In this document: positions 26,182-35,093 of the stretch, in pieces
Position numbering within the stretch: the stretch's first letter is position 1
Layout: each line of letters starts with the position of its first letter
From: an uncultured Oribacterium sp.
Lineage (GTDB): Bacteria; Bacillota; Clostridia; Lachnospirales; Lachnospiraceae
Assembly: GCA_946413525.1 (NCBI GenBank)
Contig: CAMKKZ010000002.1
Location: forward strand, 62,001 to 126,000
Direction of reading: 5' to 3'
DNA: 64,000 nucleotides
Position numbers and translations under genes: made by a program
The notes under the pieces: generated by a model
Told to the model about the DNA's origin: nothing
Seen by the model: only the letters and a program-made list of their open reading frames with translations
The model's database searches: none

Positions 26182-27246
26182 ATGGCCTATCTTCTAACCA
26201 TGCTCCTCACCCTTCCCCTGGCTCTGCTTTGGCAGCATCAGGCAGGGCGGATCCATCCCTACCCCGCCCTCTGCTCCTGCCTTGCTTTCCTGCCCATCTA
26301 CACTTTATACGCCTTCCAGTATTCAGTACATTCCGACTACGATAATTACCGGATCATGTTCAACCAAATAAAGGGCGGCATTCACGCGATCCGCGATCCC
26401 GCCATATACCTTCTGAACCTTCTGATCGGCCGGCTGGGACTGCCGTTTCAGACGGTTTATATCCTGATCTATCTCTTTGCCTTTTTCTTTCTGGCTCTTT
26501 GCATAGCGGATTATTCCTCTGATTTTGCCATGTCCATGATGCTGTTCATGAGCATCTATTTCATGCTCGGTTTTTATTATATCCGGCAGCTTCTCGCCGT
26601 AGCCCTGTCCCTCTATGCCTACCGCTTTATCACCGTGGGAAAACCTGCCTCCGGCGCGTCCGGGGCATTACCCTATTTTTTGCTGGCTTCCCTGGCCTCC
26701 CTCTGCCATACCTCCGCCCTCGTGCTCTTCCCCCTGTACTTCCTGCTGAAATATGACTTCACTCTGAGCTGGTATCTGTTTTTCATCCTTCTCTTCGCGA
26801 TCCTTACCACCATGCAGGAAAGCATTCTCACAAAGCTGGTATGGCATTTCATCCCCTCCTATTTCGGAAAGCACGAAATGTTCCGTTCCTTTGCCTTCAA
26901 TCCCTGGGATCTTCTTTGGGTTCTATTGATAATGTCTATATCCCTTGCCGGAGAAATTATCCACCCGTCCCCGTATAACGCCCTGAACCACGTCTTCCGT
27001 AATGCCCTCAGGCTCTACCTCATCATTTTCTTCCTCGGACGCTGGCTTTTGGAATTTGAACGCTTCGCCTACTACCTTTCCTGCCCAACGATTTTCCTGA
27101 TTCCCAATGTTCTGACAGCCGTTTCGGACCGGAATCTGAGGCGTTTTCTCAAATTGTCCATATCCTTATTCTCCGTTTGGATTTTCATCATGAAGCACTC
27201 CGGAACCGATGCCTGGAATTATGTTTCCATTTTTTCAAAGCTATAA
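26182..27246 (+). CDS. EpsG-family polysaccharide polymerase-like membrane protein
   Basis: This 354-residue protein has about ten hydrophobic segments and little else. SVHSDYDNYRIMFNQI after the second helix and the FYYIRQLLAVALSLYAYRFI region match the EpsG family, thought to polymerise or handle exopolysaccharide repeat units at the membrane. It follows the Wzz-like gene by 21 bases, with AAGGAGGG upstream at a long spacer. Its 3' end overlaps that of the convergent GT2 gene by 28 bases, so both messages share sequence there. Confidence 0.82.
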   Translation: MAYLLTMLLTLPLALLWQHQAGRIHPYPALCSCLAFLPIYTLYAFQYSVHSDYDNYRIMFNQIKGGIHAIRDPAIYLLNLLIGRLGLPFQTVYILIYLFAFFFLALCIADYSSDFAMSMMLFMSIYFMLGFYYIRQLLAVALSLYAYRFITVGKPASGASGALPYFLLASLASLCHTSALVLFPLYFLLKYDFTLSWYLFFILLFAILTTMQESILTKLVWHFIPSYFGKHEMFRSFAFNPWDLLWVLLIMSISLAGEIIHPSPYNALNHVFRNALRLYLIIFFLGRWLLEFERFAYYLSCPTIFLIPNVLTAVSDRNLRRFLKLSISLFSVWIFIMKHSGTDAWNYVSIFSKL

Positions 27247-28085
27247 TTTCCGCGCAAAATATGATAAACCAGCCGACGCGCAAATACCGGAAGCAGGCAG
27301 ACCGCCGCATGGGGAATGGCAAAGCACAGAAAATCCCAAATCCGGCTCCAGCCGCTTTGGTACAGCATCCAATGGAAGCGCAAAAGATCCACCGCATAGA
27401 CAAAACCGCCCCTTCGCTGATAAATATCCTCCGACACCCTCATGCAAAGCAACGGCTCCTCCAGATTTCGTCCCCTGTAACCCATCCTCAGCATTCGTAC
27501 CCATAGGTCATAATCCTCAAACAGATGGTATTTCTCCGAATACCCTCCGGCGGAAAGGACGGCGGATTTTCGGAAAGCCGACGCGGGATGATTGAAGGGA
27601 TTCCTCCTGCGGGAAAAGCGCGCAATTTCCTCATGCCCCAATGGCACTCTCTTCTCCCCGGAAACACCGCTTCCATCGGACATGAACTCCCGCACCGTCC
27701 CACTGACAATGGACACGTCGAAAGCCTCAAAAACCGAAAGCTGGCACTCGCAGCGCCTGGGAAGGCTGATGTCATCTGAATCCATGCGGACCACGATCTC
27801 ATTGCTGCAGTGCCCGAGCCCCTCGTTCAGGGCATTTCCCAGCCCCCTGTTCTCGGCCAGCCTGACAAGGGTGAGCCGTTCGGCATATCTCTGTATCACG
27901 TCCTCCAGCCCGGGGGAAAGCGGGCCATCGCAGACAAGGACAAATTCGTCCGGGGGAAGGGTCTGTGAGAACATGCTTTGAAGCGCAGCATCCAGATATT
28001 CCGCTTTTTCTTTGGCATATACGGACATTAATACGCTGTATGCTTCCTTATGTCCTTGGCCTGATACCTTTGCTTTTCCACTCAT
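27219..28085 (-). CDS. Family 2 glycosyltransferase
   Basis: This 288-residue cytosolic or membrane-associated enzyme transfers a sugar from a nucleotide donor. The GT-A fold is seen from YSVLMSVYAKEKAEYLDAAL, with the metal-binding RMDSDDISLPRR motif and the NPFNHPASAFRKSAV and FEDYDLWVRM acceptor-site motifs. The ATG at 28085 was chosen because it overlaps the upstream gene's stop as ATGA. A longer open frame to 28145 lacks a start signal. It is the last gene of the purC-led minus-strand operon. Confidence 0.9.
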   Translation of the reverse strand: MSGKAKVSGQGHKEAYSVLMSVYAKEKAEYLDAALQSMFSQTLPPDEFVLVCDGPLSPGLEDVIQRYAERLTLVRLAENRGLGNALNEGLGHCSNEIVVRMDSDDISLPRRCECQLSVFEAFDVSIVSGTVREFMSDGSGVSGEKRVPLGHEEIARFSRRRNPFNHPASAFRKSAVLSAGGYSEKYHLFEDYDLWVRMLRMGYRGRNLEEPLLCMRVSEDIYQRRGGFVYAVDLLRFHWMLYQSGWSRIWDFLCFAIPHAAVCLLPVFARRLVYHILRGNYSFEKMET

Positions 28086-29101
28086 CTCATTCTTTCCCCG
28101 GCACGGAACGCGAAAGAGGCGGGATAATACAGGATGTATCTGCATAGCCGCAGGACGCGAAGCGCTGGCTGAATGTTGGCCCGATAAACCTTCGGATAAC
28201 GATTACGCAGCCAATATTCCTTTTCCACAAGTTCTTTTCTTGCCTTTTCCGAGGGCGGGAATCCCAAAAGGATTTTCACCCTGCTGGCCCAGATGCGCGC
28301 GAGTATCCCTTCGATGTATGCTTTCTTTTCATCAGAACAGTCAAGCCTTCTATAGAAACGGAAAAGGCTCCGCAGCACCTTGTCATACTGTGAAAGATTA
28401 CGGCGCATCCGTTCCGGCTGCATGCTCTGCCCCGCGCGGCCGATCCGATACATATAGACAAAATCTTTTATGAACGCAATTGTTTCAATATATGGAATCG
28501 GATACAAGATCAGCTCTGTATCGACATAATAGCAATGTTCATCAATCCTGATCGCGTTCTTTTTTAAGATTTCCGTACGTATTGTCAGGCCATGCATTTT
28601 GATATAAATCTTATCCGCCACCTCGTCAAAACGATACGTCTTTTTGTACTGTATCCCGTGGAACTGTTCCCTGATTTCCGCCCTTCTTCTGAACTTATCC
28701 CTCTCTTCTTCCCCTGTACCCTTGTCAAAAACCCAATAATAGCCACTGATTACGGCATCGGCATCCTGCGTCAATAAATAACGCAGCAATTCAGAAAAAG
28801 CCGAGCTGTCCACCCAGTCATCGGCATCCACGACTTTGAAATATTTTCCGCTGGCGAGACAAATGCCTGTATTGATACCGGAACCATGCCCGCCGTTCGG
28901 CTTGTGGACCGCCCTGACAGTGCCGGGGAAACGGATCTGATACAAATCGGCGATTTCCCCCGTCCCATCGGTGGAACCATCATCCACGACCAGGATTTCC
29001 AGTTCCTCCAATGCCCCCACGCCGCAAAGAGAATCAAGGCAGGTCTTCAGATATTTCTCCGCGTTATATGCCGGAATAACCACTGTCAAAGCTTTTCCCA
29101 T
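28082..29101 (-). CDS. Family 2 glycosyltransferase
   Basis: This 339-residue GT2 enzyme starts with MGKALTVVIPAYNAEKYL. The nucleotide-binding VVDDGSTDGT and the metal-binding VVDADDWVD motifs are clear. The C-terminal third is helical and basic and may contact the membrane. The ATG at 29101 follows GAGGGG; an upstream in-frame start at 29131 is possible. It overlaps the sugar transferase gene by 38 bases and the next GT2 by ATGA, so the three are tightly coupled. The sugar donor and acceptor cannot be told from sequence. Confidence 0.9.
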   Translation of the reverse strand: MGKALTVVIPAYNAEKYLKTCLDSLCGVGALEELEILVVDDGSTDGTGEIADLYQIRFPGTVRAVHKPNGGHGSGINTGICLASGKYFKVVDADDWVDSSAFSELLRYLLTQDADAVISGYYWVFDKGTGEEERDKFRRRAEIREQFHGIQYKKTYRFDEVADKIYIKMHGLTIRTEILKKNAIRIDEHCYYVDTELILYPIPYIETIAFIKDFVYMYRIGRAGQSMQPERMRRNLSQYDKVLRSLFRFYRRLDCSDEKKAYIEGILARIWASRVKILLGFPPSEKARKELVEKEYWLRNRYPKVYRANIQPALRVLRLCRYILYYPASFAFRAGERMR

Positions 29102-30461
29102 TGCGGAACCCCTCTGTCTTCTCCTTCTCAAAAAGGATTCTGATTGTCATCAGGATGATTTCAAGATCCATCAGCAGGCTGGCATTCTGTATATAGATGA
29201 TATCCATCTTCAGCTTGTCATAAGCCGTCGTATTATACTTCCCATACACCTGCGCATAGCCGGTAAGCCCCGCCTTGACCTTCAGGCGGTAACGGAATTC
29301 GGGTATCTCCGCCTCATATTGAGCCGCTATGGACGGCCTTTCAGGCCTTGGCCCCACAAGGCTCATGGCGCCCCTCAGCACGTCAAAGAGCTGCGGCAGC
29401 TCATCAATCCTGAACGCGCGGATCACTCGTCCCACCTTGGTGACCCGTTCGTCCTCGTCCTCCGCAAGCCTTGGGGTGCCATCTGCCTCCGCGTCTTCCC
29501 GCATACTGCGAAATTTATGAATCTGAAATTCCTCTCCATGCAGGGTCAGCCTCGTTTGGCTGTAAATTATGCTCCCCCCGTCCTCTGCCCGTATGCAGAT
29601 CGCGGTCACCAGCATGACCGGCGCAGTCAAAATCAGGAGGAGAAGGGACAGCACAATGTCCATCAGGCGCTTCAGGGCACCCTGTTCTATTGTCAGCCCT
29701 GTATTTCTTGCCATCAGCAGCGGGGTGTCAAACATATGCTGGTTTTCGGCGCTGCGAATCAGCAAATCGGAAATTTTCGGCACCATATATGCCCGGATTC
29801 CAGCCCCATAGCAGCATTTCAACAAATCATTCCGTTCCATGCTCGGCATATCCCCGATAATGACGCCCTGATATTTCGGGATCTCCGCCCTTATCTTGTC
29901 CAGTCCCTGGGAAATGGCCATCTCCCTGCCAATCACAAAACGATCCGCCCTTGTATGGAATTTCATGAGCAGCAGGTTCACAGGCCTGTCCCCCCGTATG
30001 ACGATAACCCTCCTGGCGGGATAGGCCGCCCTGTATATTTTCGTAGATATCCAGGCACCGGGAATAGAGACCAGAATCTGGAGCAGGGCAACCCCGATCA
30101 GGGGGAAGGGATCCCCCACTCCCTTCGTTAACAGGATGATTGTGACATAGATGATCAAGTTGGCAATCAGGATGCCAATAGCCTGGGAAAAGATCAGACT
30201 GAAGATCCTATGGTAGCCGGCCTTCCATCCTTCGTAAATCTTAATGCATAGGAACAGCCAAAATACATAGTAAGCAAAGAACATGCTTTGCCCCCTGGTC
30301 CAGAACACCCTTTCCATCTTCGGACTATAATAGCTTATCCAAACGGACCAGAAAATTCCGGCGTAAACCAGCAGCATGACAATGCAGCAGCCGGCCCGTA
30401 TGAGCCGCCTGTATTGTTCCCTGATCCTTTCCCTTGCTCTATGCACCATGTCAAACTCCAT
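29064..30461 (-). CDS. Polyprenyl-phosphate sugar-1-phosphate transferase (priming enzyme)
   Basis: This 465-residue membrane enzyme starts repeat-unit synthesis by moving a sugar phosphate onto undecaprenyl phosphate. Four hydrophobic segments lie in the first 140 residues, followed by a CoA-binding-like middle domain (about 150-255) and the bacterial sugar transferase domain (about 265-465). The latter has RLMDIVLSLLLL, HKFRSMREDAE, FRIDELPQLFDVLRG, SLVGPRPERP and LKVKAGLTGYAQVYG. All family motifs appear intact. The ATG start is 20 bases after the ATPase gene, so the EPS genes continue the purC operon. The transferred sugar (galactose or glucose) is not determinable here. Confidence 0.93.
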   Translation of the reverse strand: MEFDMVHRARERIREQYRRLIRAGCCIVMLLVYAGIFWSVWISYYSPKMERVFWTRGQSMFFAYYVFWLFLCIKIYEGWKAGYHRIFSLIFSQAIGILIANLIIYVTIILLTKGVGDPFPLIGVALLQILVSIPGAWISTKIYRAAYPARRVIVIRGDRPVNLLLMKFHTRADRFVIGREMAISQGLDKIRAEIPKYQGVIIGDMPSMERNDLLKCCYGAGIRAYMVPKISDLLIRSAENQHMFDTPLLMARNTGLTIEQGALKRLMDIVLSLLLLILTAPVMLVTAICIRAEDGGSIIYSQTRLTLHGEEFQIHKFRSMREDAEADGTPRLAEDEDERVTKVGRVIRAFRIDELPQLFDVLRGAMSLVGPRPERPSIAAQYEAEIPEFRYRLKVKAGLTGYAQVYGKYNTTAYDKLKMDIIYIQNASLLMDLEIILMTIRILFEKEKTEGFRNGKSFDSGYSGI

Positions 30462-30481
30462 GCCGCCCTTTTTCGGACCGC

Positions 30482-32662
30482 TTATGCCCTGCTCTCATGG
30501 CAGGTAAAGTACAGTATCTGATATTCCTTCGATATTTCACGGAGAAAACAAAGCCCCGCCGCAATCTTGTCCTGATCAAGATTCACAAAGGGATCATCCA
30601 GGATAAGGAACGGCTTTTCGCCGGGGTACATGGCATCCACAAAGGCGAAACGCCGGCAAAGCGCCGCCATATCCCGGCAGCCTTCGCTCAGCAGGGAGAG
30701 GTCCCTGCCTTCTCCTTCATAAACAGGCTGAAGGTTAAAATCCTCATCCATCCTGAAAGGAGTTTTGTCTATCATTTCAGCATCTTTATCCCATGCCTCT
30801 GTCCCAAGAAAAGCAAGATAATATCTCCCAAACGATTCCATTAAAGGATTCCTGTAATCCCTGGAGAAGTTCTCTTTTGCTTTTGCCAGATGGTCCCTTG
30901 TCAAAACCAGAAGGGCGTGTCTGTTTTCCAATTCCTGCAGTTCTTCCATGCCAAGCTCATACTCAACCTCCTGGCTGTACAGCTCCTGCATCTTTATTCT
31001 CAGTTGATTTGACTCTTCCTGACCTGCCAAAATTTCATCCTCGAGCTCATTAAGCCGGCCGCTCAATACCTGAAGGCTTTCGGACAGCTTGTCGATATTC
31101 TCCTGATTTCCCGGTTCCTCCATCCGCAAAAACTCATCAGGGTTATGCTCTGACTCGAATTTCTCCAGAGTTTTTGATTTTGATTCATAATCCTTTTCCA
31201 AAGCGCTTATTGCGGTCAGACGATGCCATCTCATGCCATCCCTGCCAAGCTTCCGAAGGAACCTCCCCCTGGTGGATCTGCGCTCCGCCTCGGACTGTGA
31301 ATGCGGCAGCTCATAAAAGCGGCTCAGGAAGACATCTAGTTCCCGCGACAACCGTTCCGCCTCGTTCTTCATATCCTCCTCGCTCATCCGGCTATGATTT
31401 TTCCCTGTCCCGCTTTTCTTAAACCACAGTTGCCATCGGTTCCGAGAAGACAGTATTCCATACGTCAGGATCAGGAATCCTGCCAGCAGCATCAAAAGCG
31501 CCAGAATATAAATCCATGCCCCCATTGACGAACCCGACGAGTTCGCTCTTGTGAAAACAATGGCGCAAATCAGAAGGAACAGGCCCGTGGCAAGCAAAAC
31601 ACAGGACAACAGGATCCCCTTCCTCCCGTCCGATTCCCTCTCCTGCACAGACAGGCGAAGGCGTTCGATCAAAAAACCGGCTCTCGAAAAAATCTTTTCG
31701 GCATGGCGTATTTCCTCCTCCGATGGAAAGCCGTTTCGGAAACGGGCATTCAGTTCCTGACCGTCCTCCCGCATTCTTGCCGCTCGTCCATCCTCCGGGA
31801 AGGAAGGCCGGTAATCCTCAAAATATTTCCTCTCCGCCTCCCTCGCTTCATCACCCGTCCGATCCCGGGCGTCCTTCAACTGTCCATATGCCATCTTCAG
31901 GGAAAGCATCTCCTGATAGTGTGCTGCCGCCTTGATTTTCCCCCGCGTCTCTTCCATCTTTTTCTTTAATTCCGTCTGACGCCACCGAGTCTGCCGAAGG
32001 CGGCTGTCCGTCACAAATTTCTTTCCTTCCATGTCACTCATGGATTCCAAATCCGTGGAAATCTGTTCCAATTTCATCTTTAGCTGAAAGATACGGCCCG
32101 TCCGTCGGTTGGGGGACAAAGCATTCATCTCATCCTTCAGCTTTTCCATGCCCTCGGCATACCTCCGCATATCATACGACATGTCGGAAATGCTTCCAAT
32201 CTTTTCATGTATGCCGCTCCCTACCTCCCAGGAAACATCCTGCTGCCTTGCAAAAGCTGTCCTGCACCATGTTTCCTCATCAACGCCGAATAATTCCTCC
32301 CCCAGCTTTTCTGAGAAATCCGATGAGGCTGTATTATTTTCCATGTCAAAAAGGGCAAAGGAATCTTCTGACTTCACCCTGCCAAAGCGCCTTTCGACCC
32401 GGTATTTCTTGTCAGCCCGCAAAAAACAGAGCTCACCCCCGAAAACGCCCCCCTGCCAGGGACTGTAGCGCTTCCGGCCATTTTCCGCCTCCCCTGCTTT
32501 TTCCCCATCTGGCAGGCCATAAAACATTGCCCGGAAAAAAGCGGCCATCGTGCTTTTGCCGTATCCGTTTTCCCTCAGGAAAATATTCAGGCCATCCTTG
32601 AAATCCAAATCGATATCATGGAGTTTTCCAAAATTATCTATATGGCAACGAATCAGTTCCAC
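30482..32662 (-). CDS. Membrane-anchored Rad50/SbcC-like AAA ATPase
   Basis: This 726-residue protein has a split ATPase head. The N-terminal Walker A is LRENGYGKST, where the usual first glycine is replaced by arginine; the C-terminal Walker B is FLILDDPFVNLD with signature region LSLLSEGCRD. Between lie coiled coils and, at about 350-400, two hydrophobic segments (GILLSCVLLATGLFLLICA and YILALLMLLAGFLILTYG). These replace the long zinc-hook arm of Rad50, as in YhaN-type proteins. The GTG start follows GGGAGATGAG and overlaps the end of the nuclease-like gene by 10 bases. Homologues act with a metallophosphoesterase in DNA end handling; here the partner seems inactive. Confidence 0.85.
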   Translation of the reverse strand: MELIRCHIDNFGKLHDIDLDFKDGLNIFLRENGYGKSTMAAFFRAMFYGLPDGEKAGEAENGRKRYSPWQGGVFGGELCFLRADKKYRVERRFGRVKSEDSFALFDMENNTASSDFSEKLGEELFGVDEETWCRTAFARQQDVSWEVGSGIHEKIGSISDMSYDMRRYAEGMEKLKDEMNALSPNRRTGRIFQLKMKLEQISTDLESMSDMEGKKFVTDSRLRQTRWRQTELKKKMEETRGKIKAAAHYQEMLSLKMAYGQLKDARDRTGDEAREAERKYFEDYRPSFPEDGRAARMREDGQELNARFRNGFPSEEEIRHAEKIFSRAGFLIERLRLSVQERESDGRKGILLSCVLLATGLFLLICAIVFTRANSSGSSMGAWIYILALLMLLAGFLILTYGILSSRNRWQLWFKKSGTGKNHSRMSEEDMKNEAERLSRELDVFLSRFYELPHSQSEAERRSTRGRFLRKLGRDGMRWHRLTAISALEKDYESKSKTLEKFESEHNPDEFLRMEEPGNQENIDKLSESLQVLSGRLNELEDEILAGQEESNQLRIKMQELYSQEVEYELGMEELQELENRHALLVLTRDHLAKAKENFSRDYRNPLMESFGRYYLAFLGTEAWDKDAEMIDKTPFRMDEDFNLQPVYEGEGRDLSLLSEGCRDMAALCRRFAFVDAMYPGEKPFLILDDPFVNLDQDKIAAGLCFLREISKEYQILYFTCHESRA

Positions 32663-33954
32663 AAAATCTCATCTCCCATAAGTAACTGCAGCCCGAGCCG
32701 TATCACCTCGTCCCGGATCTCCTCTGACAGTTCTTCGTCCTTCTCCATTTCCCTGACAAATTCGCCTTTCAGTCCTCGATCCTGGAGATATGGCTGATAA
32801 TCAAGCTTCACCCTTGTTTCATCCTTCAACATGACAAAAGAATAGTCTTCCGAGAGGGCGTCGGTCAGAAATGTCGTGTTTTTTTCTGTTTCCGGATTCA
32901 CCTCGCCCCGGAGAAGGACGCACAGGAAATCCTCCTTTCGGACAAATCCGCATTTCTTCTCACGAATCGCGAATCCGTCCGCGCCAATCTCCGCCTCCGG
33001 AACCGTCAATGTTCCTTCCAGAGCCGCAATACTTCCTTTTATTCTCTCAAGAATCATCCCCGAATTCCGCAAATCTCCGATATCTACAGAAATCCTCCAC
33101 ATATGCCGCCCGGCAATATCCTTGAAATGAATCTTTTCCAGCTCGCCGCCCCCTGTGAACTCCAGGACATAGAAGCCATGAGGTCCGCATTCCATAAAGC
33201 TCCTTCCCTCAAGACATCCGGGACAGGCATAAATGCCCCGGCCGCCCAGGCTCCCAATCTCCGGGGATGAACCACAGGCAAGCGCAATATAATCAATGGA
33301 TTCATTTCCGAATCCCTCAGGCAGTATATTTTCAGACAGCATGACAATGTTGCAATCCTCCTTCCGAAGGGCCGGCATCCCGTCTGCCAGGGCATCGCCA
33401 TGGGGGTTCATTTCCAGGATGCCGGAATCATTGCCGGCATCCTGCGCCTCCCCGGAATAGCTCAGCTTTCTTTCCGCCACTGAAACAGCGGTAATAACCA
33501 CTTTTTCCGAAATTCGGTATTGCTGCCACTTGTCGCCTATTAGGATGAGGTTCTCCGGGATTTTTTCTTCCTCTCCTGCTGCGGCGAAACCTTGCGCCTC
33601 CTGTTGTTGAAAAGCCGACGCGTCGCTGCCGAAGGCTTCCTCCATTATGGCCCTGTCACCCCCCTCAGCGTCTTTAAAAATCCTGTCCTGATCGCCTCTG
33701 AGGCAAAAGAATGTGATTCCCGGATGCTTTCCTATGGCTGAAAGAATACTCCTCACGGTGGCTCTGGAAACTCTTGCGGCATCAAACAATTCCCCGCAAA
33801 GCAATACAGCGCATACGTCCTCCTGTCCGGCATAATCAATGGCCCGGAGAAAGGTATCCATCAGTTCCTGCCTTCTTTCAGCGGCCTGCTCCTTTGACAG
33901 ATGCGCCTCCACCTTGCTGTCGAGGTGGACGTCCGCCATATGGATCATCTTCAT
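32653..33954 (-). CDS. SbcD/Mre11-like metallophosphoesterase with degenerate active site
   Basis: This 433-residue protein has the nuclease-family fold and ends in a C-terminal capping region. Motif 1 survives as MADVHLDS (Asp8, His10). Motif 2 is CGELFD instead of GDLFD. Motif 3 is RGDQDR instead of GNHD. The later histidine motif reads VMLSEN, and the final GHxH is replaced by ALACGSS (225-230). YACPGCLEGRSFMECGPHG matches the family's post-motif region, so the alignment is secure. Losing most metal ligands predicts no nuclease activity. Its ATG overlaps the purC stop as ATGA, and its end overlaps the ATPase start. It may be a structural partner of the ATPase. Confidence 0.85.
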   Translation of the reverse strand: MKMIHMADVHLDSKVEAHLSKEQAAERRQELMDTFLRAIDYAGQEDVCAVLLCGELFDAARVSRATVRSILSAIGKHPGITFFCLRGDQDRIFKDAEGGDRAIMEEAFGSDASAFQQQEAQGFAAAGEEEKIPENLILIGDKWQQYRISEKVVITAVSVAERKLSYSGEAQDAGNDSGILEMNPHGDALADGMPALRKEDCNIVMLSENILPEGFGNESIDYIALACGSSPEIGSLGGRGIYACPGCLEGRSFMECGPHGFYVLEFTGGGELEKIHFKDIAGRHMWRISVDIGDLRNSGMILERIKGSIAALEGTLTVPEAEIGADGFAIREKKCGFVRKEDFLCVLLRGEVNPETEKNTTFLTDALSEDYSFVMLKDETRVKLDYQPYLQDRGLKGEFVREMEKDEELSEEIRDEVIRLGLQLLMGDEILWN

Positions 33955-34838
33955 TGAATCATCTCTCCCGTCAGCATCCGGTATGCTTCTTTATACAAAG
34001 CTACTGTCTTGTCCACCACTTCCTGGGGCAACGTATTTCCATGATTCGTGTTGGACTTAAGCCAATCTCGGACGTATTGCTTGTCAAAGGATTTTTGCCC
34101 TCTGCCTTTCTCATAGGTCTCTGCCCTCCAGAACCGGCTGGAATCCGGGGTCAGCACCTCGTCCGCCAGCACCACTTCCCCTTCATCGTCCAGGCCGAAT
34201 TCAAACTTCGTGTCCGCTATGATGATGCCTTTCCCATATGCGTAATCCGAGCATTTTTTGTATATTTCTATGCTCAGGCTTCGTATCCTGTCCGCAAGAT
34301 GCTGACCTCGTCCCGGGAAAATCTTTTCAAGGACATCTGTCGAGCGTTCATAGCTGATGTTTTCATCATGCTCTCCAAGTTCCGCTTTGGTAGACGGGGT
34401 ATAAATCGGCTCGGGAAGCTTTTCACATTCCAAAAGCCCGGCCGGAAGCCGATTCCCGCATACCGTGCCGTCCCGAAGATAGCTCTCCCAGCCGGATCCG
34501 GTAATATATCCTCGTACGATGCACTCAACAGGTATCATCTGAAGCTTTCGGCAAAGCATCGAGCGCCCTTCAAATGCCTCCGTGCGGAAATAAGGCGGCA
34601 TATCCTTTCCGTCCACCGATATCATGTCGTTCGGCACAATATCTTTTGTCAACTCAAACCAAAACCTGGACATCTGTGTCAGAATTTTCCCCTTGCCGGG
34701 AATTTGATTATTGAGAATCACGTCAAAAGCGGATATCCGGTCGGTCGCCACCATTAGGAGCCTGTCTGAAAGATCATAAATAGCCCTTACTTTCCCTTCC
34801 TTAATCGGCTTCCACTCCGCCTGTCCCCATTCGTCCAT
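33951..34838 (-). CDS. purC: SAICAR synthetase
   Basis: This 295-residue enzyme joins aspartate to CAIR in purine synthesis. The family motifs are intact: EGKVRAIYD near the N-terminus, ATDRISAFDV, IVRGYITGSGWESY and IIADTKFEFG, with LADEVLTPDSSRFW near the end. Length fits the longer (about 290-300) PurC form. I chose the ATG at 34838, which has GGGAGAGAGG upstream, over a TTG at 34868. It is the first gene of an operon that continues into the nuclease-like, ATPase and EPS genes, an unusual place for purC. A promoter is visible upstream, but no purine riboswitch. Confidence 0.95.
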   Translation of the reverse strand: MDEWGQAEWKPIKEGKVRAIYDLSDRLLMVATDRISAFDVILNNQIPGKGKILTQMSRFWFELTKDIVPNDMISVDGKDMPPYFRTEAFEGRSMLCRKLQMIPVECIVRGYITGSGWESYLRDGTVCGNRLPAGLLECEKLPEPIYTPSTKAELGEHDENISYERSTDVLEKIFPGRGQHLADRIRSLSIEIYKKCSDYAYGKGIIIADTKFEFGLDDEGEVVLADEVLTPDSSRFWRAETYEKGRGQKSFDKQYVRDWLKSNTNHGNTLPQEVVDKTVALYKEAYRMLTGEMIQ

Positions 34839-34888
34839 AAACCTGCCCTCTCTCCCTGTAAACTCCAACGTGGAATTGCTAACATTTC

Positions 34889-34918
34889 ATTATAATCATA
34901 AGCCCATCTAATTTTCAA
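34889..34918 (-). promoter_or_regulatory. Sigma-A-type promoter for purC operon
   Basis: TTGAAA (complement of 34913-34918) and a consensus TATAAT (complement of 34889-34894) are spaced by 18 bases. Immediately upstream (34919-34982) an ATCTTTCA-type motif is repeated three to four times. Confidence 0.6.
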
Positions 34919-35093
34919 CCAAATCTTTCACCTGCGTTCACATCCCAAATCTTTCAACATTCTTTCAATAATCTTTCAAATCATTTTTTCATGGCAAATC
35001 CATGGATTTGCCATGTTGCCGAAAACACGAACAGGTCCTATACTCTCCCCTATCAGAAACACGATACCCGCAACAATGAAAAGGCAGGTCACC

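Noticed and set aside
28971-30131. Long plus-strand open frame opposite the sugar transferase
   Set aside because: Antisense shadow; the minus strand encodes all sugar transferase motifs.
34839-35093. Purine riboswitch upstream of purC
   Set aside because: I see no conserved three-way-junction core; only a promoter and short repeats are visible.
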